A DNA stretch of 64,000 bases, taken from positions 2,979,058 to 3,043,057 of the forward strand of contig NZ_ATYB01000014.1 in assembly GCF_000427465.1 (NCBI RefSeq). The letters run 5' to 3'. A model generated the notes under the pieces. It was not told where the DNA came from. It ran no database searches and worked only from the letters and a program-made list of their open reading frames with translations. Each line of letters starts with the position of its first letter. Within the stretch, counting starts at the first letter, position 1. Shown here piece by piece: positions 1-12,118 of the stretch. Origin of the DNA: Sinorhizobium arboris LMG 14919. Lineage in GTDB: Bacteria; Pseudomonadota; Alphaproteobacteria; Rhizobiales; Rhizobiaceae. A program made the translations under genes and the position numbers.

Positions 1-107
1 TCGTGCTGCAGACGCTCATCTTTCTTTCCGCTTTCATCCTTGCCCCGAAGCACGGACTTCTCGCGGCCCGCCGCCGCGCCGCGCAGGCACTGGAGGTCGC
101 GCAATGA
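1..107 (+). CDS. sitC: Manganese/iron ABC transporter permease SitC, C-terminal fragment
   Basis: Partial gene cut by the window edge. The frame read from base 3 gives about 34 residues of a hydrophobic segment followed by a basic tail (LAARRRAAQALEVAQ) and a TGA at 105-107. The stop overlaps the ATG of the next permease gene at 104, so the two are translationally coupled, as in sitABCD operons where two ABC-3 family permeases are encoded side by side. The SitC name rests on position and on the character of the tail; the informative core lies outside the window. Confidence 0.7.
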   Translation, partial: VLQTLIFLSAFILAPKHGLLAARRRAAQALEVAQ

Positions 108-955
108 TGTCCTTCGACATGCTCCTTGCCGTCTTCGAGTTCGAGTTCATGCGGAACGCGTTGCTGATCTCGGCCCTGGTCGCGATTCCGACGGCAATGC
201 TCTCCTGCTTCCTGGTCCTCAAGGGCTGGTCGCTGATGGGCGACGCGATCTCTCACGCGGTGTTCCCCGGCGTCGTGGTCTCCTACATCGTCGGCCTGCC
301 TCTCGCCGTCGGCGCCTTTGCCGCCGGCATGTGCTGCGCGCTTTTGACCGGCTACCTGAAGGAAAACAGCCGCATCAAGCAGGACACGGTGATGGGCGTC
401 GTCTTTTCCGGCATGTTCGGCCTTGGCCTTGTGCTCTACACCAAGATCCAGAGCGACGTGCATCTCGATCACATCCTTTTCGGCGACATGCTCGGCATCG
501 GCTGGGGCGACATCCTGGAGACGGGCCTCATCGCGCTTCTCGCCGCCGGCATCCTCAGCCTGAAGTGGCGCGACCTGCTGCTCCATGCCTTCGATCCAGC
601 GCAGGCGCGCGCCATCGGCCTCAGGGTCGGTTGGTTGCACTACGGACTGCTTGCGATCCTCTCCTTGACGATCGTCGGCGCACTCAAGGCGGTCGGCCTG
701 ATCCTGGCCATCGCCATGCTGATTGCCCCTGGCGCGATCGCCTATCTCGTCACGCGGACATTCGGCGCCATGCTTGCGGTCGCCGTATTGGTCGCCGTCG
801 CCGCCTCCTTCTGCGGCGTCTATCTCTCCTTCTTCATCGACAGCGCTCCGGCACCCACCATCGTCCTCCTGATGACGGCGATATTCCTCCTCGCCTTCGC
901 CTATTCCAGCTGGAGGACGGCCCGCGCCGAAGCGCAGCGGACAAGCGTGGAATAG
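104..955 (+). CDS. sitD: Manganese/iron ABC transporter permease SitD
   Basis: 283 aa polytopic inner-membrane protein of the ABC-3 (MntB/ZnuB/SitD) family, a usual length for the family. Hydrophobic segments run nearly throughout, beginning with a helix after the N-terminal FEFEFMRNALL and continuing through KGWSLMGDAISHAVFPGVV, the family's characteristic early loop. It would form the membrane channel with SitC for Mn(II) or Fe(II) imported from the periplasmic protein SitA, powered by SitB. Its start overlaps the end of sitC by 4 bp. In rhizobia sit operons are controlled by Mur/Fur, but the promoter lies upstream of the window. The operon ends here; the next gene starts 118 bp downstream. 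Confidence 0.92.
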   Translation: MMSFDMLLAVFEFEFMRNALLISALVAIPTAMLSCFLVLKGWSLMGDAISHAVFPGVVVSYIVGLPLAVGAFAAGMCCALLTGYLKENSRIKQDTVMGVVFSGMFGLGLVLYTKIQSDVHLDHILFGDMLGIGWGDILETGLIALLAAGILSLKWRDLLLHAFDPAQARAIGLRVGWLHYGLLAILSLTIVGALKAVGLILAIAMLIAPGAIAYLVTRTFGAMLAVAVLVAVAASFCGVYLSFFIDSAPAPTIVLLMTAIFLLAFAYSSWRTARAEAQRTSVE

Positions 956-1073
956 AAGGAAGCCACAGGAGTTTGGACGCCGGCGCCATGTTCCCTTATG
1001 GTGCGCCACGACTGAAGGTTTGGAGCGATCCGGGGTAGGCCGTGATCCTTCCGTGGCGGAGCAACGACGCAAG

Positions 1074-1958
1074 ATGGAGAAGAAGCAGAAAGGCCGTTCC
1101 GGCATCGCTTTCTTCTTCGCTGCCGTGGGCCTCATCTTCACGGCGATCGCCGCTACTGTGCTCCTGGCCAACGAGCAGCGTCACCTGAAGCGGCTGCTTG
1201 CGAACCTGGGCTTCGCGATGCCGCCGCCGCAAGTGGAGCAACAGCCGGAGGCTGCCCCCGGTCCGCGTCGAAAGGCCGAACCGGCAAAGGTGCTCCTGCC
1301 CCCCTACATATTCACCGATCTTCGGACGCCGGAGCAGCAGTTCATCCGCCAGATCCGCAGCGATCCGCGCGCCCTGTGCGAAGGGCTGCGCGAGGCCGGC
1401 TTCCGCGACCTCGAATGGAAATCCGCCGAAAGCGGCCGCTGGGAATGCTCATCGCTCGTTCCCTTCGCCCGCCCCGGCCAGGAAACGAGCTCGTCCATCT
1501 TCATCCTGGTCAAAGGCCGCGGAGAGGAGGAGATCACCTCCTTTCGCGTGAAGCTCAATATCGAGCACAATGGGGACACGCCCGTTGTCACCAGCGCTGC
1601 GGCCAAGGCAGCTTCCGTCTTCTTGAGCGAGGTTCGTTGGGCCGGCAGCGCAAGCATAGCCCTCAGCATCCAGGGCCTGCAGGAGTTCGACCTCAAGCGG
1701 TTCGGCAGCCGCATCCAGTTCAAACGGGAGATGGGAGACACGCCCCGCTACAATTTCCTGGCCAGCCAGGAGGCGCAAACGCGGCCGAAGAGCATCGCCG
1801 AGCTCTATTTCGACCGCGAAAAATGGCTCGCACCGGGCGACGGAACGATCGTGTCCTTCGTCCGGGGCCCGAGCGCCTGGGCACGGCCAGCCCCGCCGGC
1901 AGAACCGCAGGCCGCCGCGCGGCAGCCAGGCAACCGGGCAGCAACTCCCGAGCGGTAA
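1074..1958 (+). CDS. Uncharacterised membrane-anchored protein
   Basis: 294 aa if the ATG at 1074 is used. The open frame reaches back to a TTG at 1020, but the ATG gives a classic N-terminus: a basic stretch (MEKKQKGRSG) and one transmembrane helix near residues 10-32, then a proline-rich linker. The remaining part is soluble and probably periplasmic, with four cysteines' worth of spacing not suggestive of metal binding. It may belong to the family called DUF6030 in Rhizobiales; I am recalling that and could not verify it. No catalytic motif is visible. It stands alone between sitD and the convergent Lrp-type regulator. Confidence 0.7.
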   Translation: MEKKQKGRSGIAFFFAAVGLIFTAIAATVLLANEQRHLKRLLANLGFAMPPPQVEQQPEAAPGPRRKAEPAKVLLPPYIFTDLRTPEQQFIRQIRSDPRALCEGLREAGFRDLEWKSAESGRWECSSLVPFARPGQETSSSIFILVKGRGEEEITSFRVKLNIEHNGDTPVVTSAAAKAASVFLSEVRWAGSASIALSIQGLQEFDLKRFGSRIQFKREMGDTPRYNFLASQEAQTRPKSIAELYFDREKWLAPGDGTIVSFVRGPSAWARPAPPAEPQAAARQPGNRAATPER

Positions 1959-1970
1959 GGGACCGGACCG

Positions 1971-2417
1971 TCAGCGGTCGATGCGTGTCGAAAGGATGAT
2001 CGACGACAGGGTCCTTTCGACGCCTTCGATTTCGCCGATGCGGTCGATCAACAAGTCCAGCTCGCTGATCGAAGCCGCAGCGACGACCGCGATCAGGTCG
2101 AAGCTGCCGCTGACCGAGTGCAGCATGCGGATTTCGCGGATGGCGGCAAGTTCGGGCGTGACCCGGCTCAGCGCCCGCGGTGCGATCGTGATCAGGACAT
2201 GCGCCCGCACCAGGCCCTTCTCATAGCTTTCCGACAGGCGCACGCCATAGCCTGCGATCACGCCCTCGCGCTCCAGCCGCTCGATGCGCGCCTGCACGGT
2301 CGAGCGCGACAGGCCGAGCCGACGCGCAATTGTCGCCGTCGGCATGCGGGCGTTCTCGCTCAAGATGGCGAGGAGTTCACGGTCCTTGTCGGAAACATGC
2401 ATATCGTCGTCTTTCAT
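1971..2417 (-). CDS. Lrp/AsnC family transcriptional regulator
   Basis: 148 aa from the ATG at 2417; the frame extends to a TTG at 2438 and a further ATG lies at 2402, so the exact start is uncertain. The N-terminal half is an AsnC-type helix-turn-helix (LLAILSENARMPTATIA, then RRLGLSRSTVQARIERLE), followed by a RAM/ligand-binding ferredoxin-like domain. Length and layout are standard for Lrp proteins. It is divergently transcribed from the saccharopine/lysine dehydrogenase gene that starts 109 bp away, so it most likely controls that gene in response to lysine or a related amino acid. The target and ligand are inferred from context. Confidence 0.88.
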   Translation of the reverse strand: MKDDDMHVSDKDRELLAILSENARMPTATIARRLGLSRSTVQARIERLEREGVIAGYGVRLSESYEKGLVRAHVLITIAPRALSRVTPELAAIREIRMLHSVSGSFDLIAVVAAASISELDLLIDRIGEIEGVERTLSSIILSTRIDR

Positions 2418-2526
2418 CGGCGAAATGCCGAATATCAACCGACGATTTAGCCATATCGCGGCTTCAAATCAACATCCGGCCGCGAGACAATGGGGGTGAA
2501 AAAGGCTCATACCCCGGGGATATAAA

Positions 2527-3630
2527 ATGAAAGACATCGTCGTCATCGGCGCCGGTAAGATCGGCTCCACAATCGCGCGCATGCTGGCACATAGCGGCGA
2601 CTATCGCGTCTGCGTCGCCGATCGCAGCGCCGAGCAGTTGCAGCAGGTCGAGAAGCACGATGCGGTCTCGACCGCCGTCATCGATATCACCGACAGGAAG
2701 GCGCTGGTCACCCTGCTCTCCGGCAAGTTCGCCGTGCTCAGCGCCGCGCCGTTTCATCTGACAGTCGCGATCGCCGAAGCTGCAGCAGAGGCGGAGATCC
2801 ACTATCTCGACCTGACGGAGGACGTCGAATCGACCCGCCAGGTCAAGGCGATCGCCGCTGAAGCCAAGACCGCCTTCATCCCGCAATGCGGCCTTGCGCC
2901 GGGCTTCATCTCGATCGTCGCCAATGATCTTACCCGGCATTTCGATACGCTCGAAAGCGTCCGCATGCGCGTCGGCGCCTTGCCGCAATATCCGTCGAAC
3001 GCTCTGAACTATAATCTCACCTGGAGCACCGACGGCGTCATCAACGAATATATCGAGCCCTGCGAGGCGATCGTCGAGGGCTCGCTGATCGAGGTTCCCG
3101 CTATGGAAGAGCGCGAGGAGTTTTCGCTCGACGGCGTAACCTACGAGGCCTTCAACACCTCCGGCGGCCTCGGCACGCTTTGCGAAACGCTCAAGGGCAA
3201 GGTCCGGACCCTCAACTACAAGACGATCCGCTATCCCGGCCATGCCGCGATCTTCAAGGCGCTCCTGAACGACCTCGGCCTGCGTCATCGTCGGGAAGTG
3301 CTGAAGGACATTCTCGAAAACGCGCTGCCGACGACGACCCAGGACGTGGTGGTGATCTTCGTCACCGTCTCGGGCTTCCGCGAGGGACGCCTGGTCCAGG
3401 AGACCTACGCCAACAAGGTCTATAGCGGAGTCGTCGCGGGACGCATGCAGAGCGGCATCCAGATCACGACCGCCGGCAGCATCTGCGCCGTTCTCGACAT
3501 GCTCGCCGACGGCAAGATCCCCACGAAGGGCTTCGTCCGCCAGGAAGATATCGCGCTCGACGCCTTCCTCGCCAACCGCTTCGGCCACTACTACGCCCAG
3601 AAGCACGAGACGGAACGCGCGGCGAGCTGA
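2527..3630 (+). CDS. Saccharopine dehydrogenase family enzyme, probable L-lysine 6-dehydrogenase
   Basis: 367 aa. An N-terminal Rossmann fold is shown by VIGAGKIGSTIARML at residues 5-19, and the rest is the catalytic/dimerisation domain. The sequence closely resembles, from memory, the Agrobacterium L-lysine 6-dehydrogenase, including the QCGLAPGFISIVA and YPSNALNYNLTWSTDG stretches. That enzyme oxidises the epsilon-amino group of lysine with NAD to give allysine/piperideine-6-carboxylate, the first step of lysine catabolism. A saccharopine-reductase role is the alternative. The divergent Lrp-type regulator supports an amino-acid catabolic role. A strong intrinsic terminator follows 25 bp after the stop. 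Confidence 0.82.
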   Translation: MKDIVVIGAGKIGSTIARMLAHSGDYRVCVADRSAEQLQQVEKHDAVSTAVIDITDRKALVTLLSGKFAVLSAAPFHLTVAIAEAAAEAEIHYLDLTEDVESTRQVKAIAAEAKTAFIPQCGLAPGFISIVANDLTRHFDTLESVRMRVGALPQYPSNALNYNLTWSTDGVINEYIEPCEAIVEGSLIEVPAMEEREEFSLDGVTYEAFNTSGGLGTLCETLKGKVRTLNYKTIRYPGHAAIFKALLNDLGLRHRREVLKDILENALPTTTQDVVVIFVTVSGFREGRLVQETYANKVYSGVVAGRMQSGIQITTAGSICAVLDMLADGKIPTKGFVRQEDIALDAFLANRFGHYYAQKHETERAAS

Positions 3631-3654
3631 GTTCGAATTCAGCTCGAGAATCGG

Positions 3655-3682
3655 AATGCCCGGACCGAGTCCGGGCATTTCT
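3655..3682 (+). terminator. Rho-independent terminator after the lysine dehydrogenase gene
   Basis: A perfect 11-bp stem (AATGCCCGGAC at 3655-3665 with GTCCGGGCATT at 3669-3679) and a 3-nt loop, followed by a short T-rich run. It lies 25 bp after the stop codon. Confidence 0.8.
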
Positions 3683-3699
3683 GATTCGTGCCTGGAATG

Positions 3700-3831
3700 C
3701 CCCTCATCCGCCTGCCGGTACCTTCCGCAAGCGGGGCGAAGGGACAAGCGGCGCCGTCCTGCTCCGGGAGCGCGCGGCTTGCCCCGTCTCCCCGCCTGCG
3801 GGGAGAAGGTCGCGGCAGCGGGATGAGGGGC
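3700..3831. repeat. RIME-like intergenic palindromic element
   Basis: A 132-bp block bounded by CCCCTCATCC and GGATGAGGGG, containing two internal hairpins (CTTCCGC-AAGCGGGGCGAAG and TCTCCCCGC-CTGCGGGGAGA). This layout matches the Rhizobium-specific intergenic mosaic elements (RIME1) described in rhizobia. It sits between the lysine dehydrogenase terminator and the terminator of the atp operon. A second, diverged copy is at 56534-56642. Confidence 0.75.
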
Positions 3832-3858
3832 TCATTTTCGCCGGTTCTGTCAAATCGC

Positions 3859-3883
3859 AAAAAACCCCGCTCGAGGCGGGGTT
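3859..3883 (-). terminator. Terminator of the atpHAGDC operon
   Basis: On the minus strand an 8-bp stem (AACCCCGC/GCGGGGTT) with a 5-nt loop is followed by six T residues. It is 35 bp downstream of the atpC stop. Confidence 0.85.
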
Positions 3884-3917
3884 CGGATAGGCATTATCCC
3901 TGATCGGGATGTCCCTT

Positions 3918-4322
3918 TCAGGCCGGAATCACGATCTCCCCGAGTTTCGTCAGCTCGGCGATGAATTGTTCCAGACGCGTCTTCTTCTCGTCGCTGGCGC
4001 CTTCGAGTTCGGCGCGTGCCGCTTCGATGCGGTTCTCGAGAACCGTGCTATCCAGTTCGTCGACGTGGACGGCGGATTCGGCCAGCAGCGTGCAGCCCGA
4101 AGGCAGGATATCGGCGAAGCCGCCGAACACGGCGTAGCGCTCGGTCTTTCCGGCAGCCGTTTTCAGAGCCACGACGCCAGGCTTGACGGTCGTCATGGTC
4201 GGCGCGTGATTGGCCATCACGGTCATCTCGCCCTCGGTCGCCGGAATGACGACTTCCGTTACCTTCTCCGAGACCAGGAGGCGCTCGGGGGAAACAAGCT
4301 CAAAATTGAAACTTTCGGCCAT
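3918..4322 (-). CDS. atpC: ATP synthase F1 subunit epsilon
   Basis: 134 aa from the ATG at 4322; an in-frame ATG at 4328 has a slightly better-placed ribosome binding site and would add two residues. The N-terminal beta-sandwich is recognisable from FELVSPERLLVSEKV and the GEMTVMANHAPTMTTVKPG motif, followed by the C-terminal helical hairpin. The subunit couples F1 to the c-ring and can inhibit ATP hydrolysis. It is the last gene of the F1 operon and is separated from atpD by an unusually long 123-bp spacer that contains a strong hairpin. Confidence 0.96.
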   Translation of the reverse strand: MAESFNFELVSPERLLVSEKVTEVVIPATEGEMTVMANHAPTMTTVKPGVVALKTAAGKTERYAVFGGFADILPSGCTLLAESAVHVDELDSTVLENRIEAARAELEGASDEKKTRLEQFIAELTKLGEIVIPA

Positions 4323-4405
4323 GACCATTCACTTCCGGTGAGCGCGCCGCAGGGTCGGCGGGCTGTGCACGTTCTCCGCCACCACTCGTCGCGGCGGCAT
4401 GAAAT

Positions 4406-4432
4406 CCGTGGCGCGAGAAGTCCGCGCCACGG
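4406..4432 (-). other. Hairpin in the atpD-atpC spacer
   Basis: A perfect 10-bp inverted repeat (CCGTGGCGCG at 4406-4415 and CGCGCCACGG at 4423-4432) with a 7-nt loop lies between atpD and atpC. No T-run follows on the minus strand, so it is not a canonical terminator. It may slow or partly stop transcription, or protect the upstream mRNA. Confidence 0.6.
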
Positions 4433-4445
4433 TTCACAATGCAGG

Positions 4446-5984
<1,539 letters not shown>

Positions 5985-6869
5985 TTAGAGCGCTTCCGCG
6001 CCAGAGATGATTTCAATGAGTTCCTTGGTGATCTGCGCCTGCCGCTGACGGTTGTAGTTGAGCGTCAGCTTGTTGATCATCTCACCCGCATTGCGCGTCG
6101 CATTGTCCATGGCACTCATCTTCGCGCCCATTTCACCCGCGACGTTCTCGAGCAGGGCCCGGAAGATCTGCACGGAGATGTTGCGCGGAATGAGATCGGC
6201 GAGGATCGCGCCTGCTTCCGGCTCGTATTCGTAGATGGCCGATGCGCTCTCGCCCTCGGCAGCAGCCACTTCGCCGGCCGATGCCGGGATGAGCTGCTGG
6301 GCCGTCGGGATCTGGGAAATGACGGACTTGAACTCGGAATAGAACAGGGTGCACACGTCGAACTCGCCCTTTTCAAAGAGCTCGATGACCTTGTGCCCGA
6401 TCCGATCCGCATTTTCGAAGCCGATCTTCTTGACTTCACGCAGATCGACGCGGTCGATGATCAGCGACGCGAATTCTCGCCGCAGAATATCGAATCCCTT
6501 CTTGCCGACGCAGATGATCTTGACCGTCTTGCCCTGCGCGAGCAGTTTGCGCACATGGTCGCGGGCAAAGCGGGCGATCTGCGAGTTGAAGCCGCCGCAA
6601 AGCCCACGTTCGGCCGTGCACACGATCAGGAGATGCGTGTCGTCCTTGCCGGTCCCCGTCATCAGCCGCGGCGCACTGTCGTCCGCACCGACCGCCTGAG
6701 CGATATTGGCAAGAACGGCAGCCATGCGCTGCGAATAGGGCCGGGCGGCCTCGGCCGCCTCCTGGGCACGCCGAAGTTTCGCCGCAGCGACCATTTTCAT
6801 CGCCTTGGTGATCTTCTGCGTCGCCTTGACGGAGGCGATCCGGTTCTTCAGATCCTTAAGTGAAGGCAT
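5985..6869 (-). CDS. atpG: ATP synthase F1 subunit gamma
   Basis: 294 aa, normal length. The N-terminal helix [21 protein letters not shown] and the C-terminal helix ([20 protein letters not shown], then [21 protein letters not shown]) are the two conserved coiled-coil strands that form the rotating shaft inside the alpha3beta3 ring. A ribosome binding site (AGGACGG) precedes the ATG. It follows atpA by 27 bp and precedes atpD by 24 bp. Confidence 0.97.
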   Translation of the reverse strand: MPSLKDLKNRIASVKATQKITKAMKMVAAAKLRRAQEAAEAARPYSQRMAAVLANIAQAVGADDSAPRLMTGTGKDDTHLLIVCTAERGLCGGFNSQIARFARDHVRKLLAQGKTVKIICVGKKGFDILRREFASLIIDRVDLREVKKIGFENADRIGHKVIELFEKGEFDVCTLFYSEFKSVISQIPTAQQLIPASAGEVAAAEGESASAIYEYEPEAGAILADLIPRNISVQIFRALLENVAGEMGAKMSAMDNATRNAGEMINKLTLNYNRQRQAQITKELIEIISGAEAL

Positions 6870-6896
6870 CCGTTGTCCGTCCTAATTGAGGTCCGC

Positions 6897-8425
<1,529 letters not shown>

Positions 8426-8426
<1 letters not shown>

Positions 8427-8992
8427 CAGCCGACCTCTTTCAGTGCAAGCTTAAGGGTAGAGAGTTTGGTGCGAAGGGAGGTGTCAATCTGGCGGGACCC
8501 GACCTTGACGATCAGACCTCCAAGAATAGACGGGTCGACGGTGACGTTTACCGCCACGTCTTTGCCGGTGACGCCTTTCAGCGTCGCCTTCAATTCGGTT
8601 TCCTGCGCCGGGGTCAGCGCATGCGCCGACGTGACGTCGGCTGTGATTTCGCCTTTGTGGCGGGCAGCGAGCAGGCGGAATGCCTTGATGATGCCCGGCA
8701 GCACGAAGAGACGGCGATTGCGGGCGACGACCTTGAGAAAGTTTCCGACCAGCCCGGAGAAGCCGAACTTCTCGACGAGGGCGGAAATCGCCTTGAACTG
8801 GTCGTCGGCAGAAAAGACCGGACTTACGATCAGCCGCTTCAGATCCTCGCTCCCGTCGATCAGCGCCTGGATGCGCGTCAGGTCGGCACCGACCGCCTCG
8901 ATCGATCCGGCTTCCAGAGCGAGCTCGAAAAGCGAAGAGGCATATCTTTCTGCAACACCGGAAATGAGCTGGGATGTGTCTGCCACGGGCAC
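8426..8992 (-). CDS. atpH: ATP synthase F1 subunit delta
   Basis: 188 aa from a GTG start at 8990-8992; a second GTG two codons later is possible. The six-helix N-terminal domain ([19 protein letters not shown]) and the C-terminal [20 protein letters not shown] are diagnostic of OSCP/delta. This subunit is the peripheral-stalk cap joining F1 to subunit b. It is the first gene of an F1-only operon; as in other Alphaproteobacteria the F0 genes are elsewhere. The operon promoter should lie in the 238-bp gap 8993-9230, where I could not assign a clear -35/-10 pair. Confidence 0.95.
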
Positions 8993-9230
8993 AAGCTTCT
9001 CTCAAAATCATCCAGGAATGTCAGACCTGGCGAACCTAAGACCTAACTTCTTGAATTTGCTGCAATAACTCGCAGGATATCGAGGCCGTCAGACCCACTT
9101 CCCCCGCAGTTCGCGGTTCGTCTAGCATAGGATGTTTGGACTCGCAACACGCCAACGGCAGGAATGCGGCATTACCCGGCCTGTTCGGCCGAATTTTGCC
9201 GTAAATAGTGTCGCAGGCCCTTGTCGGCGG

Positions 9231-9617
9231 TCAGATCAGCCCGAAAACATAGGCAAGAGGGAGGATCGCAAGCGACGCCTGGACGAGGAGCGCGAGCCAG
9301 TTGAAGAGGGTCGCGCCGTTGTCGCTCATGATCGACAGGATGCGACCGAAGGCCGCGAGCGCGAAAGCCGCACCGACGGCGAGATAGACCATCGGCTGAG
9401 CAAGCAGGATAGCCCCGAGCCCCAGCCCGAGATGCATGCCGCCCATGGTGGAGCGGGCCTCCGCCAGCCCTCCCCGTCGCCCCTCGGCGATTCCGATCCC
9501 GGCGGCACGAAAGGTCAGGCGCGGCGCAAAGAGCATGACGAGGCCGATCAGCGCCGCAAGCGCCGCCGCACAAAAGGCCAGGAGTTCCCCCGTTTCCGTC
9601 GGTATGTAGAACTCCAT
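9231..9617 (-). CDS. Small four-helix membrane protein
   Basis: 128 aa with four predicted transmembrane helices (about 10-32, 55-75, 78-95 and 103-126). A short glycine/arginine loop follows the first helix (APRLTFRAAGIGIAEGRRG) and a conserved-looking STMGGMHLGLGLG begins the second. It resembles the DUF4345-like/AGROH133_08824-type small membrane proteins of Rhizobiales; that assignment is from memory and is tentative. No function is visible. It is 120 bp downstream of priA on the same strand, and about 240 bp upstream of the atp operon. Confidence 0.72.
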   Translation of the reverse strand: MEFYIPTETGELLAFCAAALAALIGLVMLFAPRLTFRAAGIGIAEGRRGGLAEARSTMGGMHLGLGLGAILLAQPMVYLAVGAAFALAAFGRILSIMSDNGATLFNWLALLVQASLAILPLAYVFGLI

Positions 9618-9737
9618 CGCCGTCCCCGCCTGTTGCTGTGGACCCTCGCCTCGCGCCGAGCGGCGCAGTGCTTGGAAGAGGTCTAGCCTAAGTCCTCCCG
9701 GATGTGAATCGGCTGACGGACGAAGAACGGACGGTGA

Positions 9738-11942
9738 TCACAGAAAACTCTGCGGATCGATGTCGAGCTGGACGCTGACCGATCCGCGCTCCTTTGGCCC
9801 GGCGGCGATCATCGCCCGCACGAAAGACTGCATGTCGCTGTTGCGCCGCCCGTGTACGAGCAGCCGGAAGCGGTGCCGGCCGCGGATGAGCGCAAGCGGC
9901 GCTTCCGCCGGTCCGAGGATCGCGATGCCGTCGACGCGCGGCGCGGCATTGCGCAATCCGCGGGCATGGCCCTCTGCATCGCCACGGTTGTCGGCCGAAA
10001 CGATGATCGAGGCGAGCCGGCCGAAGGGCGGCAGCACCGCCTTTTCCCGCTCATGGATTTCGCGCTCGTAGAAGGCGTCGGAATCGCCCGACACGATCGC
10101 CTGCATGACCGGATGCTGCGGCTGATAGGTCTGTAGCAGGCCGAGGCTCTTTAGGCCCGTCCGGCCTGCACGTCCGGTCACCTGAGAAAGGAGCTGAAAC
10201 GTCCGTTCCGCAGCGCGCGGGTCGCCATTGGCGAGCCCCAGATCGGCATCGACGATGCCGACCAGCGTCATGTTCGGGAAATTGTGTCCCTTGGCGACCA
10301 GTTGCGTGCCTATGACGATATCCGCTTCGCCGCGGGCGATCGCCTCGAGCTCCAGCCGCAGCCGCTTGACCCCCATCAGGTCGGAAGAGAGCACGATGGT
10401 GCGCGCGTCGGGAAAATGCCGCTCGACCTCTTCGGCGATACGCTCGACCCCGGGGCCGCAGGCAACGAGATGATCGAGCGTGCCGCATTCCGGGCAGGCT
10501 TCCGGGGTCCTCTCCGAATAGCCGCAATGATGGCACTGGATCTGCCCGCGGAAGCGATGCTCGACCAGCCAGCTCGAGCAGTCCGGGCACTGGAAGCGAT
10601 GGCCGCAGACGCGGCAGAGCGTCAGCGGCGCATAGCCGCGTCGGTTCAGGAACAGGAGCGCCTGCTCACGGCGGCCGATCGTCTTGCCGATCTGTTTCAC
10701 GAGCACCGGCGAGAGAAAGCCGCCGCGTTCCGGCGGATGACGGCGCATATCGATTATGCCGAGATCGGGGAGCGCCGCATCGCCGAAGCGGGTCGGCAGA
10801 TGGATCGGCCGGTAGCGCCCCACCTCGCCGTTCACCCGGCTCTCGACCGAAGGCGTGGCGGAGACCAGCACGACCGGAAAGTTGCCGATCCGCCCGCGCA
10901 CCACAGCCATGTCGCGCGCATTATAGAAGACGCGGTCCTCCTGCTTGTAGGCGGGGTCGTGCTCCTCGTCGACGACGATGAGGCCGAGGTCCTCGAAGGG
11001 CAGGAACAGTGCCGAGCGGGCGCCGGCGACGACGCGCACCTGGCCGGTCGTCACCTGCCGCCAGACCTTTTCCCGCATGCGCGGCGCGAGGTCGGAGTGC
11101 CACTCTGCAGGCTTGGCTCCGAAGCGGTCCTGGAAGCGTTCGAGGAAGCTTGCGGTCAGCGCGATTTCCGGCAGCAGGATCAGGACCTGCTTGCCGGCGC
11201 GCAACGTCGCCGCGATCGCCTCGAAATAGACCTCCGTCTTGCCGGAACCGGTGATGCCGTCGATCAGCGACACCGAGAATTTCCGCTCCTCGACGGCGGC
11301 CAGCAGGTCGGCAGCCGCCTGCCTCTGCGGTCCTTCGAGGCGCGGTCCGGCGAAAGCCGGATCCGGCGCGGCGACGACGGGCGGCGGCGGCATGAAGACG
11401 GTTTCGAATACGCCCTGCGATGTCAGGCCGTCGATGACGCTGGAGGAGACCCCCGCGGCATGGGCAAGCCCCGAGCGGGTCCAGGAGAGCCCGTCGCCCG
11501 CCGTGGCGAGGACGCGCTCGCGCGCCGCAGTCATCCGTTCCGGCCGCATCTCGGTCAGGCGCAGCGCTTCCACCATGGGCTCCGGATCGAACGCGGTCGG
11601 CGCCCGAAGCGCCATCCGGGCGACGAGGCCCGGCGGCGTCAGCGTATAGGCAGCCACCCAATCGAGAAAGGAGCGCATGTCCGGGCCGAGCGGCGGACAG
11701 TCGAAGACCTTCTCGATCTGCTTCAACTTCTTCGGATCGACGCCGCCCTCGTCTTCGCCGTCCCAGACGACGCCGACGACGAAACGGGGGCCGAGCGGCA
11801 CCTGCACGATCGATCCCGGCTCGACCGCCATGCCGTCCGGCACGGCGTAGGAATAGGCTCTCGGCGCCGGCATGGGCAGCAGGACAGGCACCACGCGGCG
11901 GTCGAGAACGGGGCCGAATAAATCGGTTGAATCAAGAGTCAT
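9738..11942 (-). CDS. priA: Primosomal replication protein N' (PriA helicase)
   Basis: 734 aa, full length. The N-terminal DNA-binding domain (VPVLLPMPAPRAYSYAVPDG) is followed by a superfamily 2 helicase core with Walker A GITGSGKTEVY near residues 230-240 and the DEEH box (VVDEEHDPAYKQEDRVFYN). Paired cysteine zinc motifs follow (LCRVCGHRFQCPDCSSWL, CHHCGYSE, CPECG), then the C-terminal RecQ-like domain with GAQLVAKGHNFPNMTLV-type motifs. PriA restarts stalled replication forks by loading the replicative helicase. It is a single gene with its start facing the divergent tal gene 176 bp away. Confidence 0.96.
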   Translation of the reverse strand: MTLDSTDLFGPVLDRRVVPVLLPMPAPRAYSYAVPDGMAVEPGSIVQVPLGPRFVVGVVWDGEDEGGVDPKKLKQIEKVFDCPPLGPDMRSFLDWVAAYTLTPPGLVARMALRAPTAFDPEPMVEALRLTEMRPERMTAARERVLATAGDGLSWTRSGLAHAAGVSSSVIDGLTSQGVFETVFMPPPPVVAAPDPAFAGPRLEGPQRQAAADLLAAVEERKFSVSLIDGITGSGKTEVYFEAIAATLRAGKQVLILLPEIALTASFLERFQDRFGAKPAEWHSDLAPRMREKVWRQVTTGQVRVVAGARSALFLPFEDLGLIVVDEEHDPAYKQEDRVFYNARDMAVVRGRIGNFPVVLVSATPSVESRVNGEVGRYRPIHLPTRFGDAALPDLGIIDMRRHPPERGGFLSPVLVKQIGKTIGRREQALLFLNRRGYAPLTLCRVCGHRFQCPDCSSWLVEHRFRGQIQCHHCGYSERTPEACPECGTLDHLVACGPGVERIAEEVERHFPDARTIVLSSDLMGVKRLRLELEAIARGEADIVIGTQLVAKGHNFPNMTLVGIVDADLGLANGDPRAAERTFQLLSQVTGRAGRTGLKSLGLLQTYQPQHPVMQAIVSGDSDAFYEREIHEREKAVLPPFGRLASIIVSADNRGDAEGHARGLRNAAPRVDGIAILGPAEAPLALIRGRHRFRLLVHGRRNSDMQSFVRAMIAAGPKERGSVSVQLDIDPQSFL

Positions 11943-12118
11943 TTTGCCGTGACCTTGCCACCGCTTTCAGTTAAAGAAAACTTCGCAGCGAACCGCTGCC
12001 TTGCAGAGAGCAGGGTTTGTCACGGTTCCGACCGAGTTTCAACGCGCGCGATATCCGCCACGGAATTTCCTGCTGCGGTGATGCGCCCGAAACGGCTGAG
12101 TGCCAAAGGAAGACTCCG

